Counted from the stretch's first letter, positions 9,436 through 20,726 are shown. The stretch: DNA of 64,000 bases from Sorghum bicolor (GCF_000003195.3 NC_012879.2:22726844-22790843); one strand, 5' to 3'. Numbers and translations: made by a program. Notes: generated by a model not told the origin, from the sequence alone.

Positions 9436-11391
9436 ATGGCACAAAAGACCTTGCAAGAATTCTCTACTCCAAGTCTTGACAACATTCCAACCGGTCCAAG
9501 ATTTGCAGTAGAAGAAGAAATACCTGAGTTTGAGCTCAAGTCAAGCCTCATCAATTTGGTGCAAGCTACACAATTCAGTGGAAAGGCACATGAAGATGCC
9601 AGTGCACACTTGCAGAATTTCTTAGAGATTGGAAGCACAATCCACATCAACGGAGTTGACAAAGACGTCATACTGCTTCGCCTTTTTCCATTCTCACTAG
9701 AAGGAAAAGCGAGGAAGTGGTTCTACACTCATCAAGATAACATCAACAACTGGACGAACTTGTCAGATGCCTTTCTATCAAAGTTTTTCCCTATAGGCAA
9801 AACAACTGCCTTAAGAGGAAATATTGTCAATTTCCAACAGCAGAAGACAGAAGCCATTTCAGAAGCATGGGAGCGTTTTCAAGGATACATATCAGATTGT
9901 CCTCACCATGGAATGGCTACATGGTTACTTATGCAGACCTTCTACCATGGATTAACCCAGAAGGCTCGTGAGTGCCTAGATGCATCTGCTAAAGGATCAT
10001 TCTTGGAGCTTACAACTGGAAAAGCAGAAATACTTTTGGATAAGATAGCAGAAAATCAAAGCTGGTTCCAAGATAAAGCTCAACAATGTCATCAAACTGA
10101 TGAAATACCCGAAGAAGTAAAAGCATTATCAACTAAGATGGAAAATTTGCTCCATTGGATTGACCAGAGGGCCAAGTTCAAAGAAGATCAAAGGGCCATT
10201 GAGACGGCATACAAATATCAACCAACTTCGAGTCAACCCAATAGCAAAGGTATGAATTCAGGTAATACTTTCAAGCAACTTTCACTAAAAGAGATAATTG
10301 CTCAACAAACTAAAATTAATGATGAAGTTAAACAAAGGCTAGATACAAATGAATCATCTCTAAAAAATATACACAATAAAATGGATTTTCTACTAACTGC
10401 CTTTGATGAGCAAAGCACTCTTAATAAAAGGGTAGAGCTTAAATTAATAAAATTAGCTGCTGCACTGCCTGTTGCTACTAACCTTGAGCAGGTAAAGAAG
10501 ATAACTACTAGAGGAGTTAAAGCTACCAGAGATCCACCATACCCAAAAGAGAAACAAAGAACATCAGCACCAGTGCAACCAGCAGTGATAGAAGAAGAAA
10601 GCCCAGTTGAAGCAGAAGATCTGCTACAACCACCAAGAACTGGAGAAATGAGGAAAGATTTTTACGACACCAACTATTTGCCATTTCCCAGAAGAAACAG
10701 AGGACTACAGTCGGATGAGCAGTTTGGTAAGTTTGTAGAGGTCATTCAGAAATTATATGTCAACATACCTCTGCTCGATGCCATACAGGTACCTACATAT
10801 GCAAAGTACATCAGGGATATTCTTAACAAGAAGAGGCCACTGCCCACCACTGAGGTTATCAAGCTGACAGAAGAATGTAGTGCGGCCATCCTCAACAAAC
10901 TACCAAAAAAGAAGGAAGATCCAGGATGCCCCACTATTGACTGCTCGATCGGAAACCAACACTTCAACAATGCACTTTGTGATCTCGGAGCAAGTGACAG
11001 TGTGATGCCAGCATCAGTCTACAAAAAGCTTGAGCATGCAACCTTAGAACCAACATCAATGTGCCTACAACTAGCGGATCAATCGGTTCGACACCCGTTG
11101 GGCATCGCCGAGAACATTCCAGTCAAGATCAGAGATTTCCTGGTGCCAGTAGACTTCGTAGTACTGGACATGAGTCCTGACTCAAAAGTGTCCATCATCC
11201 TTGGAAGGCCATTTCTGAGCACTGCCAATGCCCACATTGATGTCGGAAAAGGAGAAATCAAGTTCAACATAAACGGTCAAGAAGAACACTTCACATTCAA
11301 ACCCAGACTAGAGAGAGACTCTACAGTGAAGGAAGTTCATGAAGAACCACTGGAGACACCATCTCCGGAGGAAGGAAACTCAGAAGATTAA
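9436..11391 (+). CDS. Gag-protease polyprotein of element A (651 aa, intact)
   Basis: The gag region forms the particle and the protease cuts it. Residues about 25-190 are a Retrotrans_gag-type capsid domain with DASAHLQNFLEIG and LLRLFPFSLEGKARKWFY. The middle is rich in charged and helical sequence. Residues about 490-620 are a retropepsin-like domain with ALCDLGASDSVMP, the D-L-G-A form of the active site usual in Athila elements, and IILGRPFL as the second conserved motif. I see no CCHC zinc knuckle, unlike the related gag of G. The ATG at 9436 starts MAQKTLQEF, which aligns with the start of gag in element I. The frame is fully open and ends in a normal stop; no RT follows. Its intact state fits the young LTRs. 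It could act with pol supplied by a related element. Confidence 0.88.
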   Translation: MAQKTLQEFSTPSLDNIPTGPRFAVEEEIPEFELKSSLINLVQATQFSGKAHEDASAHLQNFLEIGSTIHINGVDKDVILLRLFPFSLEGKARKWFYTHQDNINNWTNLSDAFLSKFFPIGKTTALRGNIVNFQQQKTEAISEAWERFQGYISDCPHHGMATWLLMQTFYHGLTQKARECLDASAKGSFLELTTGKAEILLDKIAENQSWFQDKAQQCHQTDEIPEEVKALSTKMENLLHWIDQRAKFKEDQRAIETAYKYQPTSSQPNSKGMNSGNTFKQLSLKEIIAQQTKINDEVKQRLDTNESSLKNIHNKMDFLLTAFDEQSTLNKRVELKLIKLAAALPVATNLEQVKKITTRGVKATRDPPYPKEKQRTSAPVQPAVIEEESPVEAEDLLQPPRTGEMRKDFYDTNYLPFPRRNRGLQSDEQFGKFVEVIQKLYVNIPLLDAIQVPTYAKYIRDILNKKRPLPTTEVIKLTEECSAAILNKLPKKKEDPGCPTIDCSIGNQHFNNALCDLGASDSVMPASVYKKLEHATLEPTSMCLQLADQSVRHPLGIAENIPVKIRDFLVPVDFVVLDMSPDSKVSIILGRPFLSTANAHIDVGKGEIKFNINGQEEHFTFKPRLERDSTVKEVHEEPLETPSPEEGNSED

Positions 11392-12192
11392 AAGATTTGG
11401 AGGTCCAGCTTGGGGGACCTAAAAATCCCAAACCCTCACCGGGAGGTAAATCGGTATTTACCCGCATTATTAATTTTCTCATATTTAAATTCTTGCATAA
11501 TTAATTCTTGCATTAGTCATAGCATAATTATAATAATAAAAAAGCCCCATATAAATAATATTCGTGGTGTGTAACAACCCATATTTATTAATTATTGTGG
11601 AGGCACAAAAATATTTTCCATTATCATTTTAATTAAGTTTCAATTCTCATAGATTTTCCTGCATTTTATTTATGTTAATCTTCTAGAAGCATGACCCACA
11701 CTCCATGGGTCCCACATGTCATACACTTCACCTCACATATATTCCATCACATAATTTCATCCACCAATATGTTTCCACTCACCTGACATCTTTCCACCGT
11801 CCAACCACCACCAACACAACATTATTCTGCGTGAGATCAAAGCAAGGAAGCATATGGAGGAGGCACACCCAGGATGGANNNNNNNNNNNNNNNNNNNNNN
11901 NNNNNNNNNNNNNNNNNNNNNNNNNNNNNNNNNNNNNNNNNNNNNNNNNNNNNNNNNNNNNNNNNNNNNNNNNNNNNNGTTTGGAGTTCTTTTGAGAGAG
12001 TGATGGTCACCTAGCAAATAGTGATCCCGTTGTCCAACAGGAAGTAAAAGTTGTTTAGGGGGAGGCTCTACCAAAATAGAAACTTGTCTTGAACGATTAA
12101 CCCCTGGACTACTGACACTCCGGACGGTTGACTACTAACAGTTTATCTCACATTTTCTACCAGTTGTATTTTTGCCAACTTTTGTGTGCAGG
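11392..12192 (+). other. Spacer between the two ORFs of A, with assembly gap
   Basis: The sequence is AT-rich and has no recognisable RT or integrase motif on either side of the gap. Just after the gag stop it shares GGTAAATCGGTATTTA with the same place in element G (44164-44179). The gap (11879-11978) is exactly 100 Ns, a customary placeholder, so its true length is unknown. The last 20 bases before 12193 form a pyrimidine-rich stretch ending in TGTGTGCAG, a good 3' splice site. Confidence 0.7.
11879..11978. other. Assembly gap (100 N)
   Basis: A run of 100 undetermined bases. Because placeholder gaps have arbitrary length, sequence of A may be missing here, including possibly pol. Confidence 0.99.
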
Positions 12193-13749
12193 ATATTTAA
12201 GAAGGTGAAGAATGCAGGGAAGGCTCTCAAGAACATTGGTACAAGGAGTTCAAGCCGACACTCCTCACAGCCATCAGAGATGAGCGTCGATCCGACACCC
12301 ACACAAGTTCCATCATCTTCATCAGGTCAGCAAGTCAAGGTCCTTCTCAAGATAGGAGACCTAGGACTGAAGACCCGAAGAGAGAAGGAAGTTTATCAGC
12401 AACTGAAGAACAAGGATTTCATTCACACCCCTACTATCGATCCAATCCTACTACGAGAAACAGGTATGGATACTGAATTTGACTTAATTTTTCAGATGAT
12501 GGGTTGGACAAATTTTTGGAATATAACTGAGCTGGGTTCTCGTCTTCTCACCCTCGAATTTCTTTGCACCTTACAATACTATGAGGGGGGAATTGTTTTT
12601 CGGATGTTTAAACAGGAAATTATGTTGTCTTGGAGAGAGCTGAGCAACCATCTTGGTTTCTCTTCAAGATGCATCCGGAACATTGACTCCGATTTACCCA
12701 ATTTTGAGAGACACCAGTTTTGGAGAGAAATATCTAGAGATAATTTTTACAGTCAAGCCCGAACCAGTGACATGGAACACCCCACTCTTAGGATGTTCCA
12801 CAAATGGCTTGGGTACAATCTTTTCTATCGCGACGATATTAGGAAAGTAAGAGTAGGAGATTTACAACTTTTATATGCTGCTATTAGTAAAGTACCCACT
12901 TCACCTGTTACACTATTAGTTTCACATTGGCTTAGTATACCTAGTCTGCAGGGACCAGTAAGGTGTACTTCACTTATCACTCGTCTAGCCACTAATCTTC
13001 ACTTACTAGAAAACTCATCGTTGGACTTCATAGAAGAATTAAGAATTTATCATGGCTATGACACATTTAGAGAAGCTCGGATGTTAAAGAAAGAGGGAAA
13101 TATAATGTATATGCTATATGATGATAAAGGCAAGATTCGGTTACCTAACCCGAACCTTGGCCTCTACACTGTGCAAAACTTTTTGATTGAGATTACAGCA
13201 ACACCAGTGAACCAGAGAACTCCACAGCGAGTGGCATCTGAAAGGATAACCACTCACCGAGAACGCACTTGGTATGGAGCTGACCCTGGACCAGAAGAAG
13301 CAGCGCACCTGCATTATTGCGATTACAATCCTCGAGTCCTTCGAGACCCATGGGCTCGACATGCGCAACCACAAGAGCCAACAGAGGAGACATGGCCGGA
13401 GAGCCAAGATCACCAGTGGACAAACCCGCCTTTTCATACGGGCAGGTACTCCACTGATCCATATGGAGCTTCAGGATCCAGACCTCCACCCCAATTTGAT
13501 GCAGGACGATACTCCGACGCCTCCTACGCCTTCACGAATGACTACTATCAAGAGGCCGGTGCTTTCTTCTCTCGTACCGACAACACCCTCCTCGACATCC
13601 AGAACACGCAAGCAGAACATGGAAGACTCCTGGAAGAGCAACAAAAATGGAACCAGGACCATGCCGCTGCAGTAGAAGAGCTGAGACAAGATACAACAAC
13701 AATGAACGACAACATCACAACCATGATGCGGTTCTGGAACATCGGGTAA
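12193..13749 (+). CDS. ORF2 of element A, Athila ORF-1-like protein, entered by splicing
   Basis: The frame is open for about 520 codons with no ATG at its head; it opens through TTG and first meets an in-frame ATG about 36 codons in. The start at 12193 follows a strong splice acceptor (pyrimidines, TGTGTGCAG), so I infer expression from a spliced RNA. A possible donor GGTAAGT lies inside gag at 10726-10732. The protein has a Ser/Pro-rich basic N-terminus. A globular middle (about residues 60-340) shows FLCTLQYYEGG and SWRELSNHLGF, resembling the 'Arabidopsis retrotransposon ORF-1' family of Athila. A Pro/Tyr-rich stretch and a C-terminal coiled-coil-like segment rich in E, Q and R follow. 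It occupies the env-like position, but I see no signal peptide or membrane helix. Family assignment is from memory of motifs and is moderate. Confidence 0.7.
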   Translation: MFKKVKNAGKALKNIGTRSSSRHSSQPSEMSVDPTPTQVPSSSSGQQVKVLLKIGDLGLKTRREKEVYQQLKNKDFIHTPTIDPILLRETGMDTEFDLIFQMMGWTNFWNITELGSRLLTLEFLCTLQYYEGGIVFRMFKQEIMLSWRELSNHLGFSSRCIRNIDSDLPNFERHQFWREISRDNFYSQARTSDMEHPTLRMFHKWLGYNLFYRDDIRKVRVGDLQLLYAAISKVPTSPVTLLVSHWLSIPSLQGPVRCTSLITRLATNLHLLENSSLDFIEELRIYHGYDTFREARMLKKEGNIMYMLYDDKGKIRLPNPNLGLYTVQNFLIEITATPVNQRTPQRVASERITTHRERTWYGADPGPEEAAHLHYCDYNPRVLRDPWARHAQPQEPTEETWPESQDHQWTNPPFHTGRYSTDPYGASGSRPPPQFDAGRYSDASYAFTNDYYQEAGAFFSRTDNTLLDIQNTQAEHGRLLEEQQKWNQDHAAAVEELRQDTTTMNDNITTMMRFWNIG

Positions 13750-15286
13750 GACCCACGTCAACATCCAGCTTGGGGGAGTTCCTCCCTAATTTATCAAGTA
13801 AGTTTTTATTTGCTCTTCTTATTTATTATTTTCTATTCTAGTATTTAACTTACCTTAAAAGAAAACTTAGAAAACCAAATAAATATTTTCTTGCTTTAAT
13901 TCACTGCACTTTATAAACATGAAAACAAAATAAAAAGAGTGTGTAGATAAGTGTGCTTTATTTTCCTGCTAAGTTTAATCTCTAAAAAAATAAAAAGACC
14001 AAAAATATACATGATGGAAATAATGAATAGTTGCTCTGTTTGCTTACTTACAAGTACCTAGCTTTTATATTTCTTCCAGGAATTACTAAAACTAAAATTA
14101 CTATCTTTGGGAAGCATAAAACTAAAGTCTAGGTAAGAGAAAGGCATGATATAAAGTTGAGCTACTGTTTATCTTGTTCCTACTACACTAAGTTCTAGAG
14201 ATTTATTTTGAAAACTTACAAATCACATGATGAGTTCCTAGCATAACAAACTACCTACCACAGCCATACTTGCTATAACATCTTTTACTATATTCACATT
14301 GAGTTTGATCGAGCTGTGTAGACCCTTAGGAGCTTTTCATGTGGTTAAATTAAGATATTCACTTGCACACATCTACCACAGCATTCATCACCAATCATTA
14401 AAATTGCTAAAAATATTATCACTCACTGTCCCGAATATTGTTATTCTCTCTCTCTAAAAAGATTCAATGCAGAAGAGGCATGGGTTATGCAAAAATATGC
14501 GAGGAAATAAAAAGGGGCAAGTGCCCGGAACCTCAGAGAAAGAAAGAAAAAGAGTGAGACGAGAGGTAAAAATGGACAAGTATCCGAAGTAGAATTAGGG
14601 GTACAAAGATGCCCACTTGAGCGGAAAAAATGGACAAGTGTCCGACAGTAGAATTAGGGGTATCTATTACCCACCTGAAAAAAAGAAGAAGAAAAAGAGA
14701 TAGCCCATGTTCTCCCAAGGCAAAGATCAAAGAAGAGGAGAGATAGCAATATGAGGAGCAATGAGAACTAAGATTTATTAACACTATTGCATTTTCACCA
14801 TCACTATCATTTACTCCACCACACATGCACATCTTGATTTAATTATATGCTGAGTTCCTTTGGATCCATGGCTCGATTAGGCAACATATGTATGAGCTGT
14901 TTTCCACTCCTATGAGCTCCACTTAAATATTCCATTAGCTATAGGAAAGTGACATTATGGTAAGGATCCACAAATACCACATATAGAGAGACTTGAAAGA
15001 ATCATTGTGGGGAACTCTGAGTTTTATTTTGAAAACTTATGAAAAACTCTAGAACAAAGGTGAAGAATAAACAGGAGGAATAGTGCTTGACTTAACTATT
15101 TTGTCTTTCGATTACTTAAGATTTAAGTGCAGGTACTAAACTCCATGACACTTCACTCTAATCTGGAAGAATTTTTTATGTAAAAGCATGTGTGCCTGTC
15201 AGGAAAGAAAACATCGAAGCAACTCCTGATCCGTCTGAGTTTAGCTGTTTGCTCAGGGACGAGCAAAGGGTAAGCTTAGGGGAGTT
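13750..15286 (+). other. 3' untranslated region and polypurine tract of A
   Basis: This is 1.5 kb of AT-rich sequence with no credible gene. It contains a tandem pair of ATGGACAAGT...TCCGA...GTAGAATTAGGGGTA (14572-14662), the reverse complement of blocks in the 3' regions of B and C. It ends in the purine-rich GCAAAGGGTAAGCTTAGGGGAG just before the 3' LTR. Confidence 0.75.
14572..14662 (+). repeat. Two-copy 3'-UTR repeat conserved among Athila elements
   Basis: Two units of about 60 bp share AAAAATGGACAAGT, TCCGA and GTAGAATTAGGGGTA. The same unit occurs twice in B (7342-7430) and once or more in C (19250-19290), in element orientation. Confidence 0.7.
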
Positions 15287-16796
15287 TGTTGACGGTCCTT
15301 AAGTACTAAAATTAATAATCAAATAAACATGAAAAAGGATCAATATGAAACAAACATCTAGAATTAAGGTTTTATCTGACAGAATTCCACGAGCTTTGGT
15401 GTTTATCTATTTCTGCAGGGGTTTATCAGAAAATAGGGAGAGAAGGCCCACATGTCATGTTTCCAACGAGATAATTACGTGCCGCGCAATTTTCCTTGAT
15501 CTAGAAGGATCCAGAAGCCACGGGAACGAACGGGACACGATTCGGGCTCGGGAGCTGGGCGGCCGCCCACCCCCCTTGGGCGCCCGCCTGGCCAGGAAGC
15601 CAATCAGGACTCTGTCTCGGGACAAATTTCCACCGACCTAAAGGATCAATCTAAACCATACAATCTATGTCGGTTTGATCCAATGGCTCACGTTCACTTG
15701 AGGGGACTATAAAACCAGACCCCCTGGCCCCTGGAGGAGGGAGGAGAAATCATTATTCAGAGGTAGCCATCAAAGTTAGGGTTTAGATCTCTCTCCCACA
15801 GAGAATTAGAATTAGCTACTCCCTAATCCTTCAAGTTTAGAGGTTGATTAGATAGCAATTAGAGAAGTAGAGCACTACGCTCTGGATTCGGATCTTCGGT
15901 AATAAAGATTGGTATTATTCATATCTTTCTCTAATTCTTTGTTCTAATTGCATTATGTCTTTAATTATTATGTTCTTAGTTTGCTCTAGTTCTATATTTG
16001 ATATAGTTCTAATTGATAATGAGTTTATGTATAAGTTTGCAAAGCGCTTAGCTCTTGTCGCGAGGGAGTTAGGTGATAGATCACATGTGAGCGTGGTGCT
16101 TAGATGTTATTTATCTGCAAATGTATCCTATTGGCCGGGTCGTGTGGTAGTTCGCGATAGTGACAGCTTCGTTGATTCTTATACAGTCCACCCTCCGTTG
16201 ATAGGACAGGCAGAACCGGTATTGTGGAGTAAGTCATGCGATGTTCTGATTTACTTTATCAATGTTCCTTATACATGAATGAAGAGTCTTTTATGCTATA
16301 TATGATCTTGTAGATAACTAGAGTAGATTATGACTTAGTAGTTAGTAGATAACTTAGAATCCATTCTCTAGCTAATCCGACATCACCTACATATATGAGG
16401 AGTAGTCTATTTTCTAATCGCTGTGTTATCTACCCATGAACTTATACTTTATTATCATTATCTTTATGGTTTACCCCCTGCTAAAGTAAGTGACTGTGTG
16501 ACGAGTTTCTCATTAGTAATCATGTTCTTGCAAGTTTATCTCTAGTCTATGCCTTGATAGATTTTGTCCCTTGATTTAATTCCATCTTCTTTAGATCCCT
16601 AGAGCAAAATTATAAATAACGATACCTGGAATACTTATCCTGGTGAAATGCTACAATGAGGTGTTTTATCTGTGCGCTTGCGGATAGAATAGATTATTTT
16701 CTAGAGAGCCTTTACATTTATAAATACCTTTGTACACTCTGGCGCCATGCTAGGGATGACAACCTAGTATCTAAGTGGTGTTAGCTAGTGTCAACA
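15287..16796 (+). mobile_element. 3' LTR of element A
   Basis: It starts TGTTGACGG and ends GTGTCAACA and is nearly identical to the 5' copy. Visible differences include the second-base change in TGTTGAC and scattered substitutions and 1-2 base indels. The frame at 15955-16278 is open for 107 codons. The AGCAT duplication follows at 16797-16801. Confidence 0.92.
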
Positions 16797-16801
16797 AGCA
16801 T

Positions 16802-16914
16802 GATAATTCTCTCAACCAAAACTACAAGAATTAACAATGGCTTGAACAAAGCAAGTTCCCACAGTTTTAATATTTATATCTTATAAGATTCTAGGTATTA
16901 TGTTAAACTGGATC
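16802..16914 (-). other. Start of the B 3' region, right of A
   Basis: Short AT-rich non-coding sequence between the integrase fragment and the A insertion point. The join CTTTAGAGCAT|TGATAATTCTCTCAAC (with A removed) aligns with element C at about 19411-19437, which confirms that A sits in the B 3' region. Confidence 0.7.
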
Positions 16915-17538
16915 TCAATTCTCTCTCCATTCTTCTAGCTCAGATAGTTGCATCAGACGATTCTCGCTAGCGAGGTGGAGATCCATGTTCCATTTCTTGA
17001 GTGCCCAATGAGCCTTAAACTCTACTTCCATAGGTAAATGACAAGTTTTTCCATATACAAGTTGATAAGGTGACATGCCTATGGGTGTTTTGAATGCAGT
17101 TCTATATGCCCAAAGTGCATCAGGAAGTTTGTCCTTCCACCCCTTACCCATCTCATCTACGGTCTTTTGTAAAATATTTTTGATTTGTTTGTTAGATGTT
17201 TCGGCTTGACCGCTAGTCTGAGGATGGTATGGTGTTGCGACATTGTGTCGAACTCCATGATCGGCTAGGCACTTCCGGAAGATTTTGTCGATGAAGTGGG
17301 AACCTCCATCGCTTATAACTATTCGGGGTATACCAAAGCGAGGAAAGATTACTTCATGGAACATTCTCTTGGCATGTTTTGAATCAGCTGATCGACAAGG
17401 TAGGGCTTCTACCCATTTGGACACGTAGTCCACAGCTACTAAGATATACTCGCAATTCCCGGACATAGGGAATGGTCCCATGAAATCAATGCCCCATACA
17501 TGGAAAAGTTCTACTTGAAGATTATTTGTGAGAGGCAT
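16915..17538 (-). pseudogene. Integrase core fragment of element B
   Basis: On the minus strand from 17538 the product begins [19 protein letters not shown] and carries a complete D,D-35-E core: Asp in GIDFMG, Asp in VISDGGSHF and Glu in [15 protein letters not shown]-terminal part of the integrase with [14 protein letters not shown] follows. It ends soon after SELEEWREN, earlier than a full Athila integrase. The zinc-binding N-terminus, RNase H and most of RT are absent because element C inserted at 17539 and the far side was later deleted. The missing upstream part resumes only at 25544 inside RT. It is therefore non-functional despite intact catalytic residues. Confidence 0.85.
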
Positions 17539-18772
17539 TGTTGATATTTGGGAACGCAATAAGGAATTGATCCGCAAACGCACGGATATCGGTGAGCACT
17601 TCACCCGGGAAATTATCCAGAGTATCGTATTTATTTTTTTACCACTAGGAGAAAGAGTGCATCTGACTAACCGGTCTATTACTACTAACCTTTAGGCACA
17701 AAGAATGTCTTTCGATGTGAGTGATAAATAGAGAAGACTGCAACCGTAGTCTCCTTCTAACCTTGGTAAGGATGATCTACTGTTCTAATGGGGGGGCTAA
17801 CGGAATCTAGACACCACAAAGGATGTTCAACCCGCACCTATAAACCCTATCCTTCCTGCTAACGAGATGTGATCTATAAAGGTAGCTCGGAATTGTCACG
17901 TTCCTCACTACTACCACAGTCCAGCTAGTCAGGGAATATCTATGAGTACCCCAGCCTAAACACCACGTTTATGCCAGCAATGATTACTCTAAACTCTACG
18001 CGAAGAGATTAAAGTAAACTCATAAACCATAAGAACAATAAAACAAGAACTTACTAGAATTTAGAAGTCGAAATACTGAAGAATCCTAGGAGCAAGCTTC
18101 GCGTTAGGAGAACTTGATCCCGCAGGTACAAGCTTGGAGTAGACACCGACAGGCCGGGCTTCCTCCACTCTACACCTCCACTCTATCTCTCTCAATCTAG
18201 TAGAAACTAGAAGATCTATTTCTACCTTACATTGATTGCTAAGCCTAAAAAGAAATATTAATTAGAGAAGAGGTTTTCCTTCGAGGGCACCCCTCAGTCT
18301 CTATGATAATTTCTTCATGTCTTCTCCAGGGGCCAGGGGGCCTTGCTTATATAGTCCTCCCCTTCTATGCGTTTTTGGGTCGATAGGCGAGGTGGTACTA
18401 TGTTTTTCTTGATCCAATAGGTCGGTGGAATATCCCGAACGAAACAGTCCTGATTTGGCTCCAGCAGGGGGGCGGGCGCCCAGGCTTCCAGGGCGGGCGC
18501 CCTGGGCCTGGCCCAGTTTTGCCTCCGCTTCGGTCTCGTGGCTTCTAGAGTCTTCTAGATGAAGTAAAATTGCGCGGTGCGTTGATATCTCTATGTAATC
18601 CCGACATGTGGGCCTTTCTTCCTTATTTCCTGATAACCCCCTGCAGAAATAGATAAACCACAAAACTCGTAGAATTCGATCAGATCAAACCCTAATTCTA
18701 GGTGATGGTTGCATATTGGTCCATTCTCTTGTTTATTTGATAATTAAAATTGATACTTAAGAACCGTCAACA
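17539..18772 (-). mobile_element. 3' LTR of element C (1.23 kb)
   Basis: In element orientation it starts TGTTGACGGTTC (right end) and ends CCAAATATCAACA (left end). A TATA box TATATAAG is at 18336-18343. The GC-rich pair GGGCGGGCGCCC appears at about 18470-18500, as in B. Confidence 0.88.
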
Positions 18773-20096
18773 AATACCCCCATACTTAGGCTTTTACTCG
18801 TCCTCGAGAAAAGGATGGTTAAGAACAATATCTGGGGTAAACATTTAAAACATTCTCTTTATATAATTGCAGGGTGTTAAAATTCCACTGTGTACCATAG
18901 TCAGGGAAGTTTATGATTAAGAGTAAAGATCCTTTCTTCTCGATCCTGTCACTTGGAGTTTTTGTATATTTTTGAAAGAAAGTTAGCATACCTTTTTATC
19001 CTCATAGGTTCTCTCAGATCACTCATTATCTTTTATATATATCTCACTGAGGCTGTTTTATTTTGCAAAAATTCTCAAGCATACTTACTTTGCATTTATT
19101 GCCTGATCAAAACGGGATCCGAGGAGGGGAATGTCATACTCTTAGATCAAAGACATTGAAAATTAAAAACTTTGTCAACTCTTGCTGGCATATTGCTTAT
19201 TAGAGGGACCATGGGCTATCATCTTTTTTTTTTAAAGTGGATACCGAGGTACCCCTAATTCTACTGCCGGACACTTGTCCATTTTTTCTGCGAGGTTGTC
19301 GAGCACTTGCTCCTTTTTATTTCCTCGAAATATTTTTTTATTTTTGCATAGCCCATGCCTCTAATGCAATAATACTTCGGAAGAGTGAATCTTACTGAAA
19401 TAGTGTCTTGATCTTGGGAGCATGATAAATCTCTCAACAAGGGTCTAACTCATTTTGAACAAACTCAATACAGAGTAGATAGCTTTATAATCATCATTAA
19501 TATTTTTATTTTTATCAGGCATATAAAACTCTGAGGATGGTAGCTAGAATTTTGAATATTTTGAAATAAATTCTCCAAGCAACAATGATATCAAGAATAA
19601 GAAACTCATACTCTACCATCACATATTCCATATTGACTTAAGTAACACAGGGTTTTAAAAATGATTTTATAATAATTGCAAATTTTCAGGAAATATCACA
19701 GATTGAGATTAATCATGATTAGAAATATTTTAATCTTTTTATTTTATCATGTCGGAAACAGTAATCTGCATAATCCAAAATAAATGTATGTATGAAGTAA
19801 AGTGTGCAGAGTGTGTACCTGAGTGGTGGAGTGGTGCAGTCGGAGTGTGTTTAGCATGTCGAGGGATCTCCCCCATACTTGTTTTCTGCTTTCTTGCACA
19901 AAAATAAAGTAGAGACACACAAGACATAATAATAATAGTAATACCCTTTATTGATCTTGAGGCATTTAGTACAAAAGACTGATAACAAACTGATAGCAAA
20001 CTGATAATAAAAGTAAACTGATGATAATTGCAAACCTAAACCGAATTTAAACATAGATGACTAAGATGCATTGCCTCAAGGTCTAATCTAGATAAC
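18773..20096 (-). other. 3' untranslated region and polypurine tract of C
   Basis: On the minus strand the sequence next to the LTR is AAGCCTAAGTATGGGGGTATT, a polypurine tract. The remainder is AT-rich and holds the TACCCCTAATTCTACTGCC block also present in A and B (about 19250-19290). No credible gene is present. Confidence 0.75.
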
Positions 20097-20726
20097 TTAA
20101 CGGCGCTCTAATTCCTTGATCTTCTTGTTGGCACTGGCAAGATCCTGCCTACGGCCTAGTATAATGGTGTTGTGGTTAGAGAGCTGCCTAGTGAGGGAAT
20201 TAATTGAGGACTGGAGGTCTATGATAATTCTATCTAGCCTGCGAACTTCCTCATCAATATCCATTATAGTCTTGCGACGCTTGGGAGGTGTCTCAAAAGC
20301 ATTGAGAGAATGCTTCGGGGCTGCCTTTGGAGGGATGAAACGGACTTTGGCTGCTCTAATCCCTTCAAAGTAAGGCCTTTCCTCCTCTGAAGTGTAGCGT
20401 ACGCTGCTGATCTCGCCGCTCCACTTGGTCTTGACTCCAACGACCCTCTCATTGGGTCTAGGTGGAAGGATCCTTGTGCCGATTGGCACCTTGATAGTGG
20501 TCTTCGTCTTGGATGATGGTCCTTTGAGGAGTAGGGGTTGTGGTGGTGCGGTGAGAACTAGTTGAGCATGGTAAGATTGGGCGGAGCTGCGTTGACGTAA
20601 TGGCATGGCTTCTAGGTGACGCTCTGTGTTGGCCGGGACGAGAGCACGGGCATCGGGGTCTTCCACTGGCTCCATGTTGAGGTTGAAGGGGACGACTTCC
20701 CAATCATCGTGGTACTTGTCGGCCAT
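20097..20726 (-). CDS. Third ORF of element C (209 aa, coiled-coil C-terminus, unknown function)
   Basis: An uninterrupted frame follows pol in the position where Athila elements carry an env-like or ORF-1 gene. It begins MADKYHDDWEVVPFNLN. The middle is basic and proline-rich. There is a nuclear-localisation-like PPKRRKT at about residue 150. The last 55 residues (DEEVRRLDRIIIDLQ to KKIKELERR) look like a coiled coil. I see no signal peptide, membrane span or known catalytic motif. It is unrelated by eye to the 520-residue ORF2 of A. A TATA box 138 bp upstream and an AT-rich leader suggest separate transcription. Function is unknown; it could be an accessory element protein or a captured host fragment. 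Confidence 0.6.
   Translation of the reverse strand: MADKYHDDWEVVPFNLNMEPVEDPDARALVPANTERHLEAMPLRQRSSAQSYHAQLVLTAPPQPLLLKGPSSKTKTTIKVPIGTRILPPRPNERVVGVKTKWSGEISSVRYTSEEERPYFEGIRAAKVRFIPPKAAPKHSLNAFETPPKRRKTIMDIDEEVRRLDRIIIDLQSSINSLTRQLSNHNTIILGRRQDLASANKKIKELERR

Larger units (their letters stand above)
7562..16796 (+). mobile_element. Element A: complete young Athila-type retrotransposon without visible pol
   Basis: A has two full LTRs (7562-9073 and 15287-16796) and a perfect 5-bp TSD AGCAT (7557-7561 and 16797-16801). It carries a tRNA-Asp primer site, an intact gag-protease ORF, an intact second ORF and a polypurine tract. I counted about 15 differences between the LTRs over about 1.51 kb, roughly 1%, so the insertion is recent. 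No RT, RNase H or integrase is seen, so it looks non-autonomous. However, a 100-N gap at 11879-11978 hides an unknown length. It sits in the 3' region of element B. Confidence 0.93.

Noticed and set aside
12193..13749. ORF2 of A as a true envelope glycoprotein
   Set aside because: No signal peptide, transmembrane helix or cleavage-site pattern is visible; only the position is env-like.
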